Assembly: GCF_003002825.1 (NCBI RefSeq)
Contig: NZ_PVTE01000036.1
Span: forward strand, 1 to 49,097
Direction: 5' to 3'
DNA length: 49,097 nucleotides
DNA from: Spirosoma oryzae
GTDB lineage: Bacteria > Bacteroidota > Bacteroidia > Cytophagales > Spirosomataceae
Program-made: the position numbers and the translations under genes
Notes under the pieces: model-generated
Told to the model about the DNA's origin: nothing
Seen by the model: only the letters and a program-made list of their open reading frames with translations
Database searches by the model: none
Part shown: in pieces, positions 15,830 to 25,567 of the stretch
How positions within the stretch are numbered: the stretch's first letter is position 1
How the letters are laid out: each line of letters starts with the position of its first letter

Positions 15830-16882
15830 ATGAAGAAACGAAGTATTATTGTGGTAGGTGCATCGGCCGGTGGTATTGTGGCCTTCCAACAGCTCATGGG
15901 CGGCTTACTGCCAGATCTGGACGCAGCCATTTTCATCGTCTGGCACATGGCTCCCACTGTTCGTGGCGTATTACCCCAGCTATTGAGCCGATTTACCACT
16001 ATTCCAGCCGCTCACGCCTACGACAACGAGCCTGTTCAGACCAATCGCATCTACGTAGCGCCCCCCGATCACCATATGCTGGTTGAAAACGGCCACATCC
16101 GCATCACCCACGGCCCCAAGGAAAACCGCTTCCGGCCCGCCATCGATCCGCTGTTTCGATCAGCCGCCTACGCCTACGGCAACCGGGTCATGGGCGTACT
16201 TTTATCCGGCGCGCTCGACGACGGAACGGCGGGCCTTTGGGCCATTAAGCACTATGGTGGGCTGGCTCTGGTGCAGGACCCCCAGGAAGCCCTGGTATCG
16301 GACATGCCTGAGAATGCCATTCGTCAGGTAGCCATCGATTATGTGCTTCCCGTAGCCCAGCTAGCGACGCAACTGGTCCGGTTAGCCGGCGAAGACGTTT
16401 CAGAAACGCCACCGGTTTCTATGGAAGAGAATGAAAAAACAAAAACAGAAATTCGTATTGCCGCCGACGAGACGGCATTGGGGTTGAACCTGTCCGAGTA
16501 TGGTCAACCGAGTCGCTACGTGTGTCCGGAGTGCCACGGCGTACTGACACAAATTAAGGAAGGTCCGCTGGCCCGCTTCCGCTGCCATACCGGCCATGCC
16601 TACTCGGCCGATACACTGCTGGCCGCCATAACGGAGCAAATCGAGGATAACCTCTACGGAGCTGTCCGCGGGATAGACGAAAGTGTAATTTTACTCAACC
16701 GGTTGGGCGATCAACTGGCCGACGCCAATCAGCCGAAGCAGGCCGGTCTTTATTTCCAGAAAGCCCAGGAGGCCCTCCAGCGGGGAGAACTCATTCGGCA
16801 GGCCATTCGTGCGCACGAGCCATTGAGTCTTGACAGTATCCAGCATCAGGCGACCGATACAGCCGGTACCGAATGGCTTTAG
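15830..16882 (+). CDS. cheB: CheB-type protein-glutamate methylesterase with C-terminal Cys/His module
   Basis: Residues 1-190 are a CheB methylesterase domain with the catalytic triad S12 (ASAGG), H39 (VWHM) and D131 (GALDDGT), but no receiver domain in front. Residues 228-260 hold CPEC and CHTGH, a probable metal site, and the tail (265-350) is helical. CheB removes methyl groups from chemoreceptor glutamates; receiver-less versions beside CheB-CheR-kinase fusions are common in Bacteroidota and are thought to act in non-motility signalling. The next gene starts 49 bp downstream, on the same strand. Confidence 0.88.
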   Translation: MKKRSIIVVGASAGGIVAFQQLMGGLLPDLDAAIFIVWHMAPTVRGVLPQLLSRFTTIPAAHAYDNEPVQTNRIYVAPPDHHMLVENGHIRITHGPKENRFRPAIDPLFRSAAYAYGNRVMGVLLSGALDDGTAGLWAIKHYGGLALVQDPQEALVSDMPENAIRQVAIDYVLPVAQLATQLVRLAGEDVSETPPVSMEENEKTKTEIRIAADETALGLNLSEYGQPSRYVCPECHGVLTQIKEGPLARFRCHTGHAYSADTLLAAITEQIEDNLYGAVRGIDESVILLNRLGDQLADANQPKQAGLYFQKAQEALQRGELIRQAIRAHEPLSLDSIQHQATDTAGTEWL

Positions 16883-16931
16883 GAATTTCGTACTCCCAGT
16901 ACCCCACCCAAAATCAGCCTAGCAGAATCCA

Positions 16932-19900
16932 GTGAGTAAGAAAAAAACAGCCTCAAAAAAAATCGACAATACCGTTCCGGGTCAGACTCTGATCGTCGGC
17001 ATCGGCTGCTCAGCGGGTGGTGTGGAAGCACTGACCCAGTTTTTTGAGTCCGTTACCGCCGACTCCGGCCTAGCATACGTCGTTATTTTACACCTCTCCC
17101 CTGATTATGACAGCCAGCTCACCCAGATCCTGCAGAGCGTAGCCAGCATTCCCGTTATCAGGGTGGAGGAACGGGTAACCGTCGTCGCCAATCATGTGTA
17201 TGTAGTACCGCCTGATAAGCACCTGCAAATGGCGGATGGGGACATCCTCGTCTTACCCAATGCACGCATCGAAGACCGGCGGGCGCCGGTGGATATTTTC
17301 TTTCGCACTCTGGCCGAGTCCCACGGGGCCCAGGCCGTAGGGGTGATCCTGTCGGGAACGGGCGCCAACGGTTCCATGGGTCTCAAGCGGATCAAGGAAG
17401 AAGGTGGGGCGGCTTTTGTGCAGAGTCCCCGCGAGGCTGCCTTCAACGAAATGCCGCGCCATGCCATTGCCACCGGGCTGGTGGACGACATTCTGCCCGT
17501 GGCCCAGATTCCCGGCCGGCTGCTGGCCTACGCCCAGAATCGGGATACCGTCGTTATCAGCCTGGAGCCCCGGCAAGATGTAGAAAACCAGCAGCAGGCC
17601 CTGCGCGACGTGTTTGCCCTACTACGCCAGCGCACCGGCCACGACTTTTCCAATTACAAACGTCCCACGCTGCTGCGTCGCCTGGAGCGCCGGATCAACG
17701 TCCGTAATCTACCGGGGCTGCCCGAGTACGTAGTCTTTCTGCGGGAGCACCCCGATGAAACCCAATCGCTGCTGAACGATCTGCTAATCTCGGTTACTAA
17801 CTTTTTTCGCGATAGACCCGTCTTTACCACCCTGGAGCAGCAGGTGATCCCACTGCTGACCCACGAAAAAAAGGGGGACAATACCCTGCGCATCTGGGTG
17901 GCTGGCTGTGCAACGGGTGAAGAAGCCTACTCGCTGGCCATGCTGTGCGCCGAACGCACTATGGATGTGCTGGATGCACCCCGCGTGCAGATTTTCGCCA
18001 CCGACATTGATCAGACTGCCATTGCCATCGCGCGCGAAGGGCTGTACACCATCAATGATGCCGCCGACGTATCGCCTGAGCGCCTGCGTCGCTTTTTTAC
18101 CCTCGAAGGCGAGCAGTACCGCATCCGCCGGGAAATTCGGGAGATGGTCCTGTTTGCGTACCACAATGTGCTCAAAGACCCGCCTTTTTCCCGGCTGAAC
18201 TTGGTGAGCTGCCGAAATCTGCTCATCTACCTGAACCAGACCGCGCAGCAGCGGGTGCTGGAAACCATCCATTTTGCCCTGAATCCCGGCGGTTACCTGT
18301 TGCTGGGATTGTCTGAAACCACCGACGGCACCAGCGATCTGTTTGCGCCGGTGAATCGGGAACAGCACCTGTTCCAAAGTCGCTCCGTACCGACACGCTC
18401 TTTTCCTGTTCCCGAATCAAGTGCGTTGCTAGCCTCCCAGCGCGAAACCGCACCCGAACCAGCCCCCAGGGTGGACGAGCGCCCAAACGCACGCCTGAGT
18501 TACGGGGAGTTGCACCAGCGGCTACTGGAACAGTATGCCCCTCCGTCGATTATTGTCAATGACGAATACGATATTCTGCACGTATCGGAACGGGCAGGGC
18601 GCTACCTTCAGATTGGCGGGGGCGAGCCGTCCAAAAATCTGTTGAAACTCATCCGGCCCGAATTGCGGCTGGAACTGCGCACGGCGTTCTACCAGGCCAA
18701 CCAGCAACAAATGAATGTCGCGGTACGCCAGCTCAAACTTCGACTGGACAATCAAATTCAGACGTTGACTATCCACGTGCGTCCGGTTACTGGTGAGGGC
18801 GATTCCGCGCGCGGGTTTATACTGGTCCTCTTTGAACCCACGCCCGAGGAGGACGTCGAACCAGACCGGGTGCTTACCTCAGTTGAACCCGTTGCCCATC
18901 ACCTGGAGGAAGAATTGATTCGGGCCAAAGCGCAGTTACGGTCGGCCAATGAGCACCATGAACTACAGGCCGAAGAACTCAAAGCGACCAACGAAGAGCT
19001 ACAGGCCATCAACGAGGAACTGCGTTCGTCGGCTGAAGAGCTGGAAACCAGCAAGGAGGAGCTTCAGTCCATCAATGAAGAGCTGACGACGGTTAATCAG
19101 GAGCTGAAAGTTAAAGTGGAAGAAATTTCACTGGTGGGCGACAACCTGCAAAACCTGATTAACTCGACTGATATGGCCACCCTGTTTCTGGACCGCAGTT
19201 TACGGGTGAATCTGTTTACGCCGGCCACGCGGGAAATCTTCAACCTGATCCCCACGGATTTTGGGCGGCCACTGACCGACATTACCAACCGATTAGTCGA
19301 TACCCACCTGCTAGGGGATACGGAACAGGTGCTGGCGACACTTCAGCCGGTGGAACGGGAAGTGAGAACCATCGACAGGCAAGTGTATCTGATGCGCGTG
19401 CTGCCTTACCGAACGACCGACGACCGCATCAATGGCATTGTGCTGACCTTCGTCGACATCACCCAGCGCAAGGCCGCTGAAGAAGCCAACTATTTCTTGG
19501 CTTCTATCATCGAATCATCGCAGGACTCAGTCATTACGCTCAATTTTGAGGGTGTTATCACCAGTTGGAACAAAGCGTCCGAAACCCTGTATGGCTATTC
19601 GGCCGCCGAAGCCATTGGGCAGTCGCTCGGGATGCTGACGCTGCCCCAGGACCTGAGTGAATTATTGAATCTGGCTGAAAAAATCAAACAGTCGCAGCGC
19701 GTTGAAACGCACGAAACCGTTCGAATCACGAAAGATGGTCAGAAACTGACGCTGGAAGTCGTGCTCTCACCGGTGAAAGATCTGCAGGGGCAGGTTATCG
19801 GCGTGTCGAGTGTAGCCCGCGACATTACCGAGCGCAAGGCCGCCGAAGCAGCCCTGCGCGAGTCGGAAAAACGGTTCCGGCTCACCATCGAAGCCGCCCG

Positions 19901-21383
19901 GATGGGCACCTGGGATTGGAATCTGGCAACTGATGAGGTAATCTGGAACGAGCAGCACTTCCGACTGTTTGGTATGGAACCCCAGCCTGATCCCGTCAGC
20001 CCAAGCGTATACTTTGATCACGTGCATCCCAATGACCGGGACCGGATTGCTCGCCAGTTGCAGGAGGCCATTGCCAGTCAGGGTGTGTTTGATGCGGAGT
20101 TCTGCGCCGTGCTGGACGATGGCTCGCAACGGTGGATGAGCGGTTACGGGCGGGTAGTAGAGGAAATCGACGGTAGCGCAGCCCACATGAGTGGCGTAAT
20201 GTTCGACATTGACAAGCGTAAACGGGCTGAAGAAGCCCTGCGGGAATCGGACCAGCGGAAAGATGAGTTTCTGGCCATGCTCGCCCACGAACTGCGCAAT
20301 CCGCTGGCCCCCGTCCGTAACATCCTGCAAACGCTGGGCCTGAGCGCCGGCCAGAACGAGACCATGAGCGCGGCCATCGCCATGATGAATCGACAGGTCG
20401 ATCACCTGGTTCGGCTGGTCGATGACCTACTGGATGTGAGCCGGATCAACCGGGGAAAGATTACTTTACGGCTGGAACCGCTCGATCTGAACACCCTACT
20501 ACAAGAGACCGTGGTGGTCATGCAGTCCCTCTTTAAGCAGCGCCGGATTGAGTTATCGGTTTCCGCATCGAATGAGCCGATCTATCTGCAGGGCGATTCC
20601 ACCCGACTGATGCAGGTTATCAACAATTTACTGACTAACGGTACCCGCTATACTCCCGAAGGCGGTCACGTTTGGGTCAAGCTAGACCAGGTAAACCAGG
20701 GGGCGGACGTAATGGCCCGTCTGCGGGTCAGCGATAACGGTATCGGCCTGGCGAATGATCAGTTGGAGCGTATTTTCGAGCTGTTTGCACAAGTCGATAA
20801 TTCACCCGCCCGTTCGCAGGGTGGGTTGGGCCTGGGCCTGACCTTAGTGAAACGACTGGCTGAACTGCACGGGGGGCGGGTGGAAGCCCGGAGCCCAGGA
20901 CTAGGACAAGGAAGCGAGTTCGTGGTTTACCTGCCCGTTTTAACCGGCATCAACGAGCACACGGACGCCCAGCCGGTTCCTGCTGATTTGGCCATAGCTA
21001 AACCTCGTATCCTGGTCGTGGATGATAATCAGGACGCGGCCGATTCGTTCGCCATGCTACTGGAATTAAGCGGCTATACCGTTGATGTATGTTACAGCGG
21101 TGAGCAGGCGATAGCGGCTGCCGAGCAAGGGCAACCGGAGGTGGTGCTGCTCGACATCGGAATGCCCGGCCTGAATGGCTATGAAACGGCCCGTCTGATT
21201 CGGCAACAGAGCTGGGGCCGAAACCTGATCCTGATCGCCCTGACCGGCTACGGACAGGCTGACGACAAACGGCTGAGTCAGGAAGCTGGTTTCGACGGGC
21301 ACCTGGTCAAACCGGTAGACCTGGAGACGCTAACCCGGTTGCTGACTTCAATTGTTCCGCCGGAAGACCGTTCGGCAATCTGA
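16932..21383 (+). CDS. CheB-CheR-PAS-histidine kinase-receiver fusion
   Basis: 1483 residues from GTG. Order: CheB-like (20-195; S27, H54), CheR (215-480; SAM motif VAGCATGEEAYS at 323-334), a PAS-like segment (540-635), a long coiled coil (655-740; EELKATNEELQAINEEL), PAS-like (745-845), PAS (855-970), PAS (980-1100), DHp with H1119 (LAHELRNPL), ATPase (NNLLTNGTRY, DNGIGL, GGLGLGL) and a receiver with D1408 (LLDIGMPGLNG). The CheB acid residue appears replaced: the family GxDG motif reads GTGANGS with N146. The next gene starts 33 bp downstream. The fusion would link methyl-group chemistry to phosphorelay in one soluble protein. Confidence 0.93.
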   Translation: MSKKKTASKKIDNTVPGQTLIVGIGCSAGGVEALTQFFESVTADSGLAYVVILHLSPDYDSQLTQILQSVASIPVIRVEERVTVVANHVYVVPPDKHLQMADGDILVLPNARIEDRRAPVDIFFRTLAESHGAQAVGVILSGTGANGSMGLKRIKEEGGAAFVQSPREAAFNEMPRHAIATGLVDDILPVAQIPGRLLAYAQNRDTVVISLEPRQDVENQQQALRDVFALLRQRTGHDFSNYKRPTLLRRLERRINVRNLPGLPEYVVFLREHPDETQSLLNDLLISVTNFFRDRPVFTTLEQQVIPLLTHEKKGDNTLRIWVAGCATGEEAYSLAMLCAERTMDVLDAPRVQIFATDIDQTAIAIAREGLYTINDAADVSPERLRRFFTLEGEQYRIRREIREMVLFAYHNVLKDPPFSRLNLVSCRNLLIYLNQTAQQRVLETIHFALNPGGYLLLGLSETTDGTSDLFAPVNREQHLFQSRSVPTRSFPVPESSALLASQRETAPEPAPRVDERPNARLSYGELHQRLLEQYAPPSIIVNDEYDILHVSERAGRYLQIGGGEPSKNLLKLIRPELRLELRTAFYQANQQQMNVAVRQLKLRLDNQIQTLTIHVRPVTGEGDSARGFILVLFEPTPEEDVEPDRVLTSVEPVAHHLEEELIRAKAQLRSANEHHELQAEELKATNEELQAINEELRSSAEELETSKEELQSINEELTTVNQELKVKVEEISLVGDNLQNLINSTDMATLFLDRSLRVNLFTPATREIFNLIPTDFGRPLTDITNRLVDTHLLGDTEQVLATLQPVEREVRTIDRQVYLMRVLPYRTTDDRINGIVLTFVDITQRKAAEEANYFLASIIESSQDSVITLNFEGVITSWNKASETLYGYSAAEAIGQSLGMLTLPQDLSELLNLAEKIKQSQRVETHETVRITKDGQKLTLEVVLSPVKDLQGQVIGVSSVARDITERKAAEAALRESEKRFRLTIEAARMGTWDWNLATDEVIWNEQHFRLFGMEPQPDPVSPSVYFDHVHPNDRDRIARQLQEAIASQGVFDAEFCAVLDDGSQRWMSGYGRVVEEIDGSAAHMSGVMFDIDKRKRAEEALRESDQRKDEFLAMLAHELRNPLAPVRNILQTLGLSAGQNETMSAAIAMMNRQVDHLVRLVDDLLDVSRINRGKITLRLEPLDLNTLLQETVVVMQSLFKQRRIELSVSASNEPIYLQGDSTRLMQVINNLLTNGTRYTPEGGHVWVKLDQVNQGADVMARLRVSDNGIGLANDQLERIFELFAQVDNSPARSQGGLGLGLTLVKRLAELHGGRVEARSPGLGQGSEFVVYLPVLTGINEHTDAQPVPADLAIAKPRILVVDDNQDAADSFAMLLELSGYTVDVCYSGEQAIAAAEQGQPEVVLLDIGMPGLNGYETARLIRQQSWGRNLILIALTGYGQADDKRLSQEAGFDGHLVKPVDLETLTRLLTSIVPPEDRSAI

Positions 21384-21416
21384 TCCGCATCGCCACTCAC
21401 TTGGTTTAATTCAATT

Positions 21417-22136
21417 ATGACTAGCTCAACTCGTAATTTCTATCTGCAACGCAACCACTTAGCCGACTACCTGACTGCGCATCAGGGAAGCATTCTACAT
21501 TCCTGGCGGATGACAGGCATCCCGGATGAAGCCCTTCAGGAGCGTGCCCATTTGTCCGGTGGGGAACTAGCCGATTTACTGCCTCCCTTGCTGACTTTTT
21601 TTGCGCGAGGCATTGCGGGGGAGAGTCAGGAACGTGATCTGGTGGACAGCGTCTGTCAACACCAGATTCACCGCTGGCAGCGCGGTTATCCCCTGGGGCA
21701 TTTGTTGACGGAGTTAGATAACTTTTACACCGCTCTGGATACCGAAATCCAGGCTTTCCTGAAGGCGTATCCCCGAACGCGTCCTGATATTATTGCACTG
21801 GCCTATAGCCAGCTACGTCAACTGGTGAAACTAGTCAATGCAGGCGTGGTCCTGCCGGTCGATCAGTTGGAACAAACGAGGGCAGACGGACAGGTGAAAA
21901 CCTTTCAAGCCGCGCTCGACAAGCTCCAGCAGAAGAACAGCCTACGCGTGGATCAGCTGCGTCAGGTCGCCCACGACATGCGCAATTGCCTGGGAATCAT
22001 TACCACGGTAGCCAGCATGTTACAAGACGTGCTTACGGACGGTAATCAGCTAAAATGTCAGGACATGATAAGCCGGAATGGACTGGCGGCCCACCAGCTG
22101 TTTGAAAAGCTAGTGACAGACTTGCAGGCGGAGTAA
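21417..22136 (+). CDS. RsbRD-like sensor protein ending in a DHp domain, without an ATPase domain
   Basis: 239 residues. Residues 1-145 resemble the RsbRD N-terminal domain (HSWRM, HRWQRGYPLGHLLTEL), a helical sensor found in stressosome proteins and some kinases. Residues 165-239 form a two-helix dimerisation/phosphoacceptor domain with H186 in VAHDMRNCLG. The protein ends at the close of the second helix; there is no ATP-binding domain. H186 could be phosphorylated by the preceding fusion kinase and pass phosphate on, making this a histidine phosphotransfer protein. It is the third gene of the operon. Confidence 0.75.
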   Translation: MTSSTRNFYLQRNHLADYLTAHQGSILHSWRMTGIPDEALQERAHLSGGELADLLPPLLTFFARGIAGESQERDLVDSVCQHQIHRWQRGYPLGHLLTELDNFYTALDTEIQAFLKAYPRTRPDIIALAYSQLRQLVKLVNAGVVLPVDQLEQTRADGQVKTFQAALDKLQQKNSLRVDQLRQVAHDMRNCLGIITTVASMLQDVLTDGNQLKCQDMISRNGLAAHQLFEKLVTDLQAE

Positions 22137-22154
22137 GTCTGTTATGAACAAAGT

Positions 22155-22661
22155 TTAGCCTGGGGGTGGGGTAACGGTATGCCACCAGTATTCCCGCAGC
22201 GACTTCATGCACAGCAGCCACTGAGCATGACTGGCAGGTTTGGCAATGTAGGAGTTGGCACCCAGATCGTAGCACCGCTTGATATCCGGCTGTCTGGCTG
22301 ACTGGGATAACAGGGTAATGGGGATCAGGCGGTAAGGGGAATCGTTGCTTTTAACCCGTTCGATAATGCGGAATCCGTCTTCAGCGAGCGGAAGATATAA
22401 ATCCAGTAAGATTAACCGGGGTAAGGACTGACTGGCATCCAGGCAGTGGCGAAGCTGACTGAATGCTGATTCACCGGTCGACGCAATAAACAAATCTACC
22501 TCCGGTATACAATCGTGCAGCACAGTCCCGATCAAATCGCACTGATCGGGACTGTCGTCGATCAAGAGAATTTTAGCCCTCTGAGTAGTTCGCCGGTTTT
22601 GGGCCGGCGATCGGTTGAAATCATCCATGAATTGGTTGCTTTCAGACGGGCGTATTGACAA
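22155..22661 (-). CDS. Single-domain response regulator
   Basis: 168 residues: receiver with acidic pair D35-D36 (LLIDDSP), phosphoacceptor D87 (LLDLYLP) and Lys in SYIAKP; no output domain. The first 28 residues are non-conserved, and M12 (22628) is an alternative start. It is convergent with the DHp-only protein (18 bp between stops), which together with its Rcp-like form makes it a candidate partner for that protein or for the fusion kinase. Confidence 0.85.
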   Translation of the reverse strand: MSIRPSESNQFMDDFNRSPAQNRRTTQRAKILLIDDSPDQCDLIGTVLHDCIPEVDLFIASTGESAFSQLRHCLDASQSLPRLILLDLYLPLAEDGFRIIERVKSNDSPYRLIPITLLSQSARQPDIKRCYDLGANSYIAKPASHAQWLLCMKSLREYWWHTVTPPPG

Positions 22662-22851
22662 CTTTTTTTACTGCCTTAGCAACCCACCCGCTGAAGAATG
22701 GTAATCAGCTATCTTATCAGCCAGCTTACGTCGTTTTTGCGCTGCACGGCGATCAGCAACTAACGAAAGATTATGGGGGCGACCAACACGCCTTTTCTAC
22801 CCATCGAATTGTCAGTTATTCTTCTCGGCAAGCTGTGGCGGAATACCGAAA

Positions 22852-24201
22852 CTATACGGAATTAGTCGCGCCACCATCATCGGTAAGCTGACGATGATAT
22901 ACTTCGAAAACGGCCTGTTTATATTGATGCAGCAAGCGGTTAAACTGCTGACAGGATAAGTCCGGGTTTGTCAGGTGAGCGTAGGGTTCCGTAAAGGCCC
23001 CTGACTCCGGCAGCGTTTCACGAAGCGGGTCCCAGCAAGACCGTTCCTGGATTGACATGGACTTTTTAGGGTGGTTGTTTTTAGCTGCTTCAGGAACTGT
23101 CTGTGAGTCAGAAAATAATTGATGAAAGCGCGCAGTTGCCTTCCTGATGCGACCTGAATCAGCTGATTTGTCGTTTGTTTGACCCATCGGTTCTCGTAGA
23201 TACTTCTGAAGAAACTCCTTTTTGTTGTCCCGGTAGGAGGCAATCGCGCCCAGCTTGTACAGGCCCAGAATGTAAAGCCAGGCCAAGTCCAGCTGATACC
23301 GTAGAAATCCGGCCCGGGCACTGCTTGGATATAGATGATGGTTATTGTGCCACTCGCCCGAAAAAAGACCGGGTCTGATCTGGTTCAGCGATAGGTTTCG
23401 CCGGTCGAAATCCACGCCGTCGACGTGTTTTTGCTGCCCTTTTCCGTGCCCGGTGTAGTTGAAAGCCCGTACCAGAACGAGCCAGAAGAATGCCCCGCTG
23501 AATAAGGCGCAGGCCAGACCATGACCACCAATCAGAAAAAAGGCCGTGTACCAGAACGACCAGTTCAGTATCCACAAGCCGACGGTATACACCGGAGAAG
23601 CAATCGAGCCCCACTTCTGGTAGTCTTTATAGGAGTTGATCCACACCCCGGTATGACGTAAAAAACCGGCGGCCTTCGTATAGTCGGCTTCCGACAAATC
23701 TTTGGCAATGCTCTGGTGGTTTACGTCCGACAGCATGCAATACAGTAAACCCGCCTGAGCATTGTACGGGTCGCCCGGCTGATCCGATTTGGCGTGGTGG
23801 ACGTGGTGCGAAACCACGTAAATCTCTTCCGGGAAAGTGCGTAATACCAGATTCTGCGTGATAAAGCGCCAAACCGGGTGGCTGAAGGTATACGACCTGT
23901 GTGTACTGTATCGATGAAACCAAATAGTGCCCTGCGTGCTCATAATAACCATACTGTAAAGTACGAGCAGCCCCAGCAAGGGTAACGAAAAGTACTTGAA
24001 CGTAAACACCAACAGGAAAGGAACCATGCAGGCGGCCATCAGCCAGCTAATGGCCGATATCCAGTTCTTTCGGGTTGCCAGAACATTAATGCGGGAAAAC
24101 GCTTCGGTGAAGAGCTGCTTTTTAGTGGGAATAACCAAGTTGCCAGCTTGGTCGATCCAACCATAAGCGGGTTGCTGGAGCACGTTGTCAATAAAAGCCA
24201 T
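22852..24201 (-). CDS. Acyl-CoA / fatty acid desaturase
   Basis: Membrane di-iron desaturase that introduces a cis double bond (delta-9 type) into acyl chains. The three His boxes are present: HRYSTHR (with FHRYSTHRSY), HHVHH and HNNHH. Two pairs of helices lie at about 50-85 and 195-235. 449 residues is longer than usual because of a soluble C-terminal extension of about 120 residues (from PMGQTNDKSAD on) with no family I recognise. The region upstream holds a large inverted repeat (24256-24322), a possible regulator site. Confidence 0.88.
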   Translation of the reverse strand: MAFIDNVLQQPAYGWIDQAGNLVIPTKKQLFTEAFSRINVLATRKNWISAISWLMAACMVPFLLVFTFKYFSLPLLGLLVLYSMVIMSTQGTIWFHRYSTHRSYTFSHPVWRFITQNLVLRTFPEEIYVVSHHVHHAKSDQPGDPYNAQAGLLYCMLSDVNHQSIAKDLSEADYTKAAGFLRHTGVWINSYKDYQKWGSIASPVYTVGLWILNWSFWYTAFFLIGGHGLACALFSGAFFWLVLVRAFNYTGHGKGQQKHVDGVDFDRRNLSLNQIRPGLFSGEWHNNHHLYPSSARAGFLRYQLDLAWLYILGLYKLGAIASYRDNKKEFLQKYLREPMGQTNDKSADSGRIRKATARFHQLFSDSQTVPEAAKNNHPKKSMSIQERSCWDPLRETLPESGAFTEPYAHLTNPDLSCQQFNRLLHQYKQAVFEVYHRQLTDDGGATNSV

Positions 24202-24255
24202 TCGTCGAGCGGATTAAACAGATTTCGGGCAAACGTTGGCCAGGAAATGGGCTGT

Positions 24256-24322
24256 GGTGTCGCGAACATTTGTGACACTACTAGCCGCCCGAGCGGGACA
24301 GGTCACAACCGTTCGCGACACC
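24256..24322. promoter_or_regulatory. Nested inverted repeats upstream of the desaturase
   Basis: GGTGTCGCGAAC (24256-24267) pairs exactly with GTTCGCGACACC (24311-24322). Inside, TTGTGAC (24270-24276) pairs with GTCACAA (24302-24308), and a CCGC/GCGG step lies at the centre. It stands 55 bp upstream of the desaturase start and 172 bp beyond the stop of the Crp-like regulator gene. It may be an operator, a terminator or both. Confidence 0.6.
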
Positions 24323-24493
24323 GATAAACCCGTTTCAGACCATGACAGCATTGTCGTACCCGTTGCGGTTATATACATCCCAAAGTTCAGTTGTAGGCCG
24401 GCTGCATCCTATGACCGTAAACCCGGTAGCAACGATATTCGTCAACTATTCGACTGACCAATGTCAACCTTGCTCCTGACGCGTACCAGAACG

Positions 24494-25567
24494 TTAGTGT
24501 TTAAGCCGGGTAAGCCGGTCGATATCCAGCAGGGTAATCTGACTGCCTGACAGTTTAATCATCCCTTCGGCGCGCAGATCACTGAGCACCCGGATAACTG
24601 TTTCCATCGATGCCCCAACCAGTTGCGCCCAGTTCTCCCGCGACAATGTCATGAATGGGGCTGACCTGACGTCCTGCCCGAGTGGCGTGATTACCAGGTC
24701 GTCTGGAAGAGAATAGAATTTTCGGTAAACGAGTAGCAGGGCCTCCACTACCCGTTTGCGAACGGGCTGGTAGGCCAGCTTGAGCAGGCGCTCGTCGCGC
24801 TGCCTTACGTCGCTCGCCAGCAGGCGCATGAAGTAAGCGCCAATATCGGCGTGACTGGTTAATAACGTCAGCAGTTCAGCCTGGGGGATTAAACAGATCT
24901 CCGCGTTATGCAGCACTTCAGCGGATTCCGTACAGGGAACGTCTGATAATAATCCGGGCAGGCCCACAAAATCACCCGCACCGGACAATGCCGTGATAAC
25001 CACATTGGCAGACGCATCCGTTTTGACGTGCTTTACCTGTCCACTCCGGATATAATATAGGTTCGCCGGGGTATCGCCCTCCGCGTAGAGTATCTGTTTT
25101 TTGCTGTAGCGAAGGGTCGAATAAGGACATCCATCTACCTGGTGCAGGGCGTTCAGGAAGTCAGCCAGTCCGGGTTGCTCGACGGGCTGGTTCATCTGCT
25201 CGACTTTTTTGAGCCGAAGTTCAACGGCCGCCAGCAGGTCAATATTGTCGATGGGCTTGGTCAGATAATCATCGGCCCCCAGGTTCATACCGTTGCGTAA
25301 ATGTTCGGGGGCAACTTTAGCCGTCAGAAAAATAAAGGGAGTCCGGGCCGTATTAGGGTCTTTGGCCAGGATGTGCAGGACGCCGTACCCATCCAGTTCG
25401 GGCATCATGATGTCACACAGAATCAGATCGGGCCCGACCGAGCGGGCAAGCGCAACCCCCTGCCGGCCGTCGCTGGCCTGCACGACCCGGTATTGGGCCA
25501 GTTTCAGTATCTCCGTGATGTTTTCGCGAACCTCCTTTTTGTCTTCAATGACCAGAATTGTCTTCAT
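24494..25567 (-). CDS. Receiver - cyclic-nucleotide-binding - Crp-type DNA-binding regulator
   Basis: 357 residues with three modules. The receiver (1-120) has D52 (LCDIMMPELDG) and K104. The cNMP-binding fold (150-265) has the typical YAEGDTPANLYYIRSGQVK. The Crp-type winged helix at 290-355 contains LSRENWAQLVGASMETVIRVLSDL. Crp regulators bind DNA as dimers; here phosphorylation probably controls binding. The cNMP pocket lacks an obvious RxA phosphate-binding motif, so it may not bind cAMP. The start overlaps the stop of the kinase upstream by four bases (ATGA type), showing a translationally coupled pair. Confidence 0.9.
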   Translation of the reverse strand: MKTILVIEDKKEVRENITEILKLAQYRVVQASDGRQGVALARSVGPDLILCDIMMPELDGYGVLHILAKDPNTARTPFIFLTAKVAPEHLRNGMNLGADDYLTKPIDNIDLLAAVELRLKKVEQMNQPVEQPGLADFLNALHQVDGCPYSTLRYSKKQILYAEGDTPANLYYIRSGQVKHVKTDASANVVITALSGAGDFVGLPGLLSDVPCTESAEVLHNAEICLIPQAELLTLLTSHADIGAYFMRLLASDVRQRDERLLKLAYQPVRKRVVEALLLVYRKFYSLPDDLVITPLGQDVRSAPFMTLSRENWAQLVGASMETVIRVLSDLRAEGMIKLSGSQITLLDIDRLTRLKH

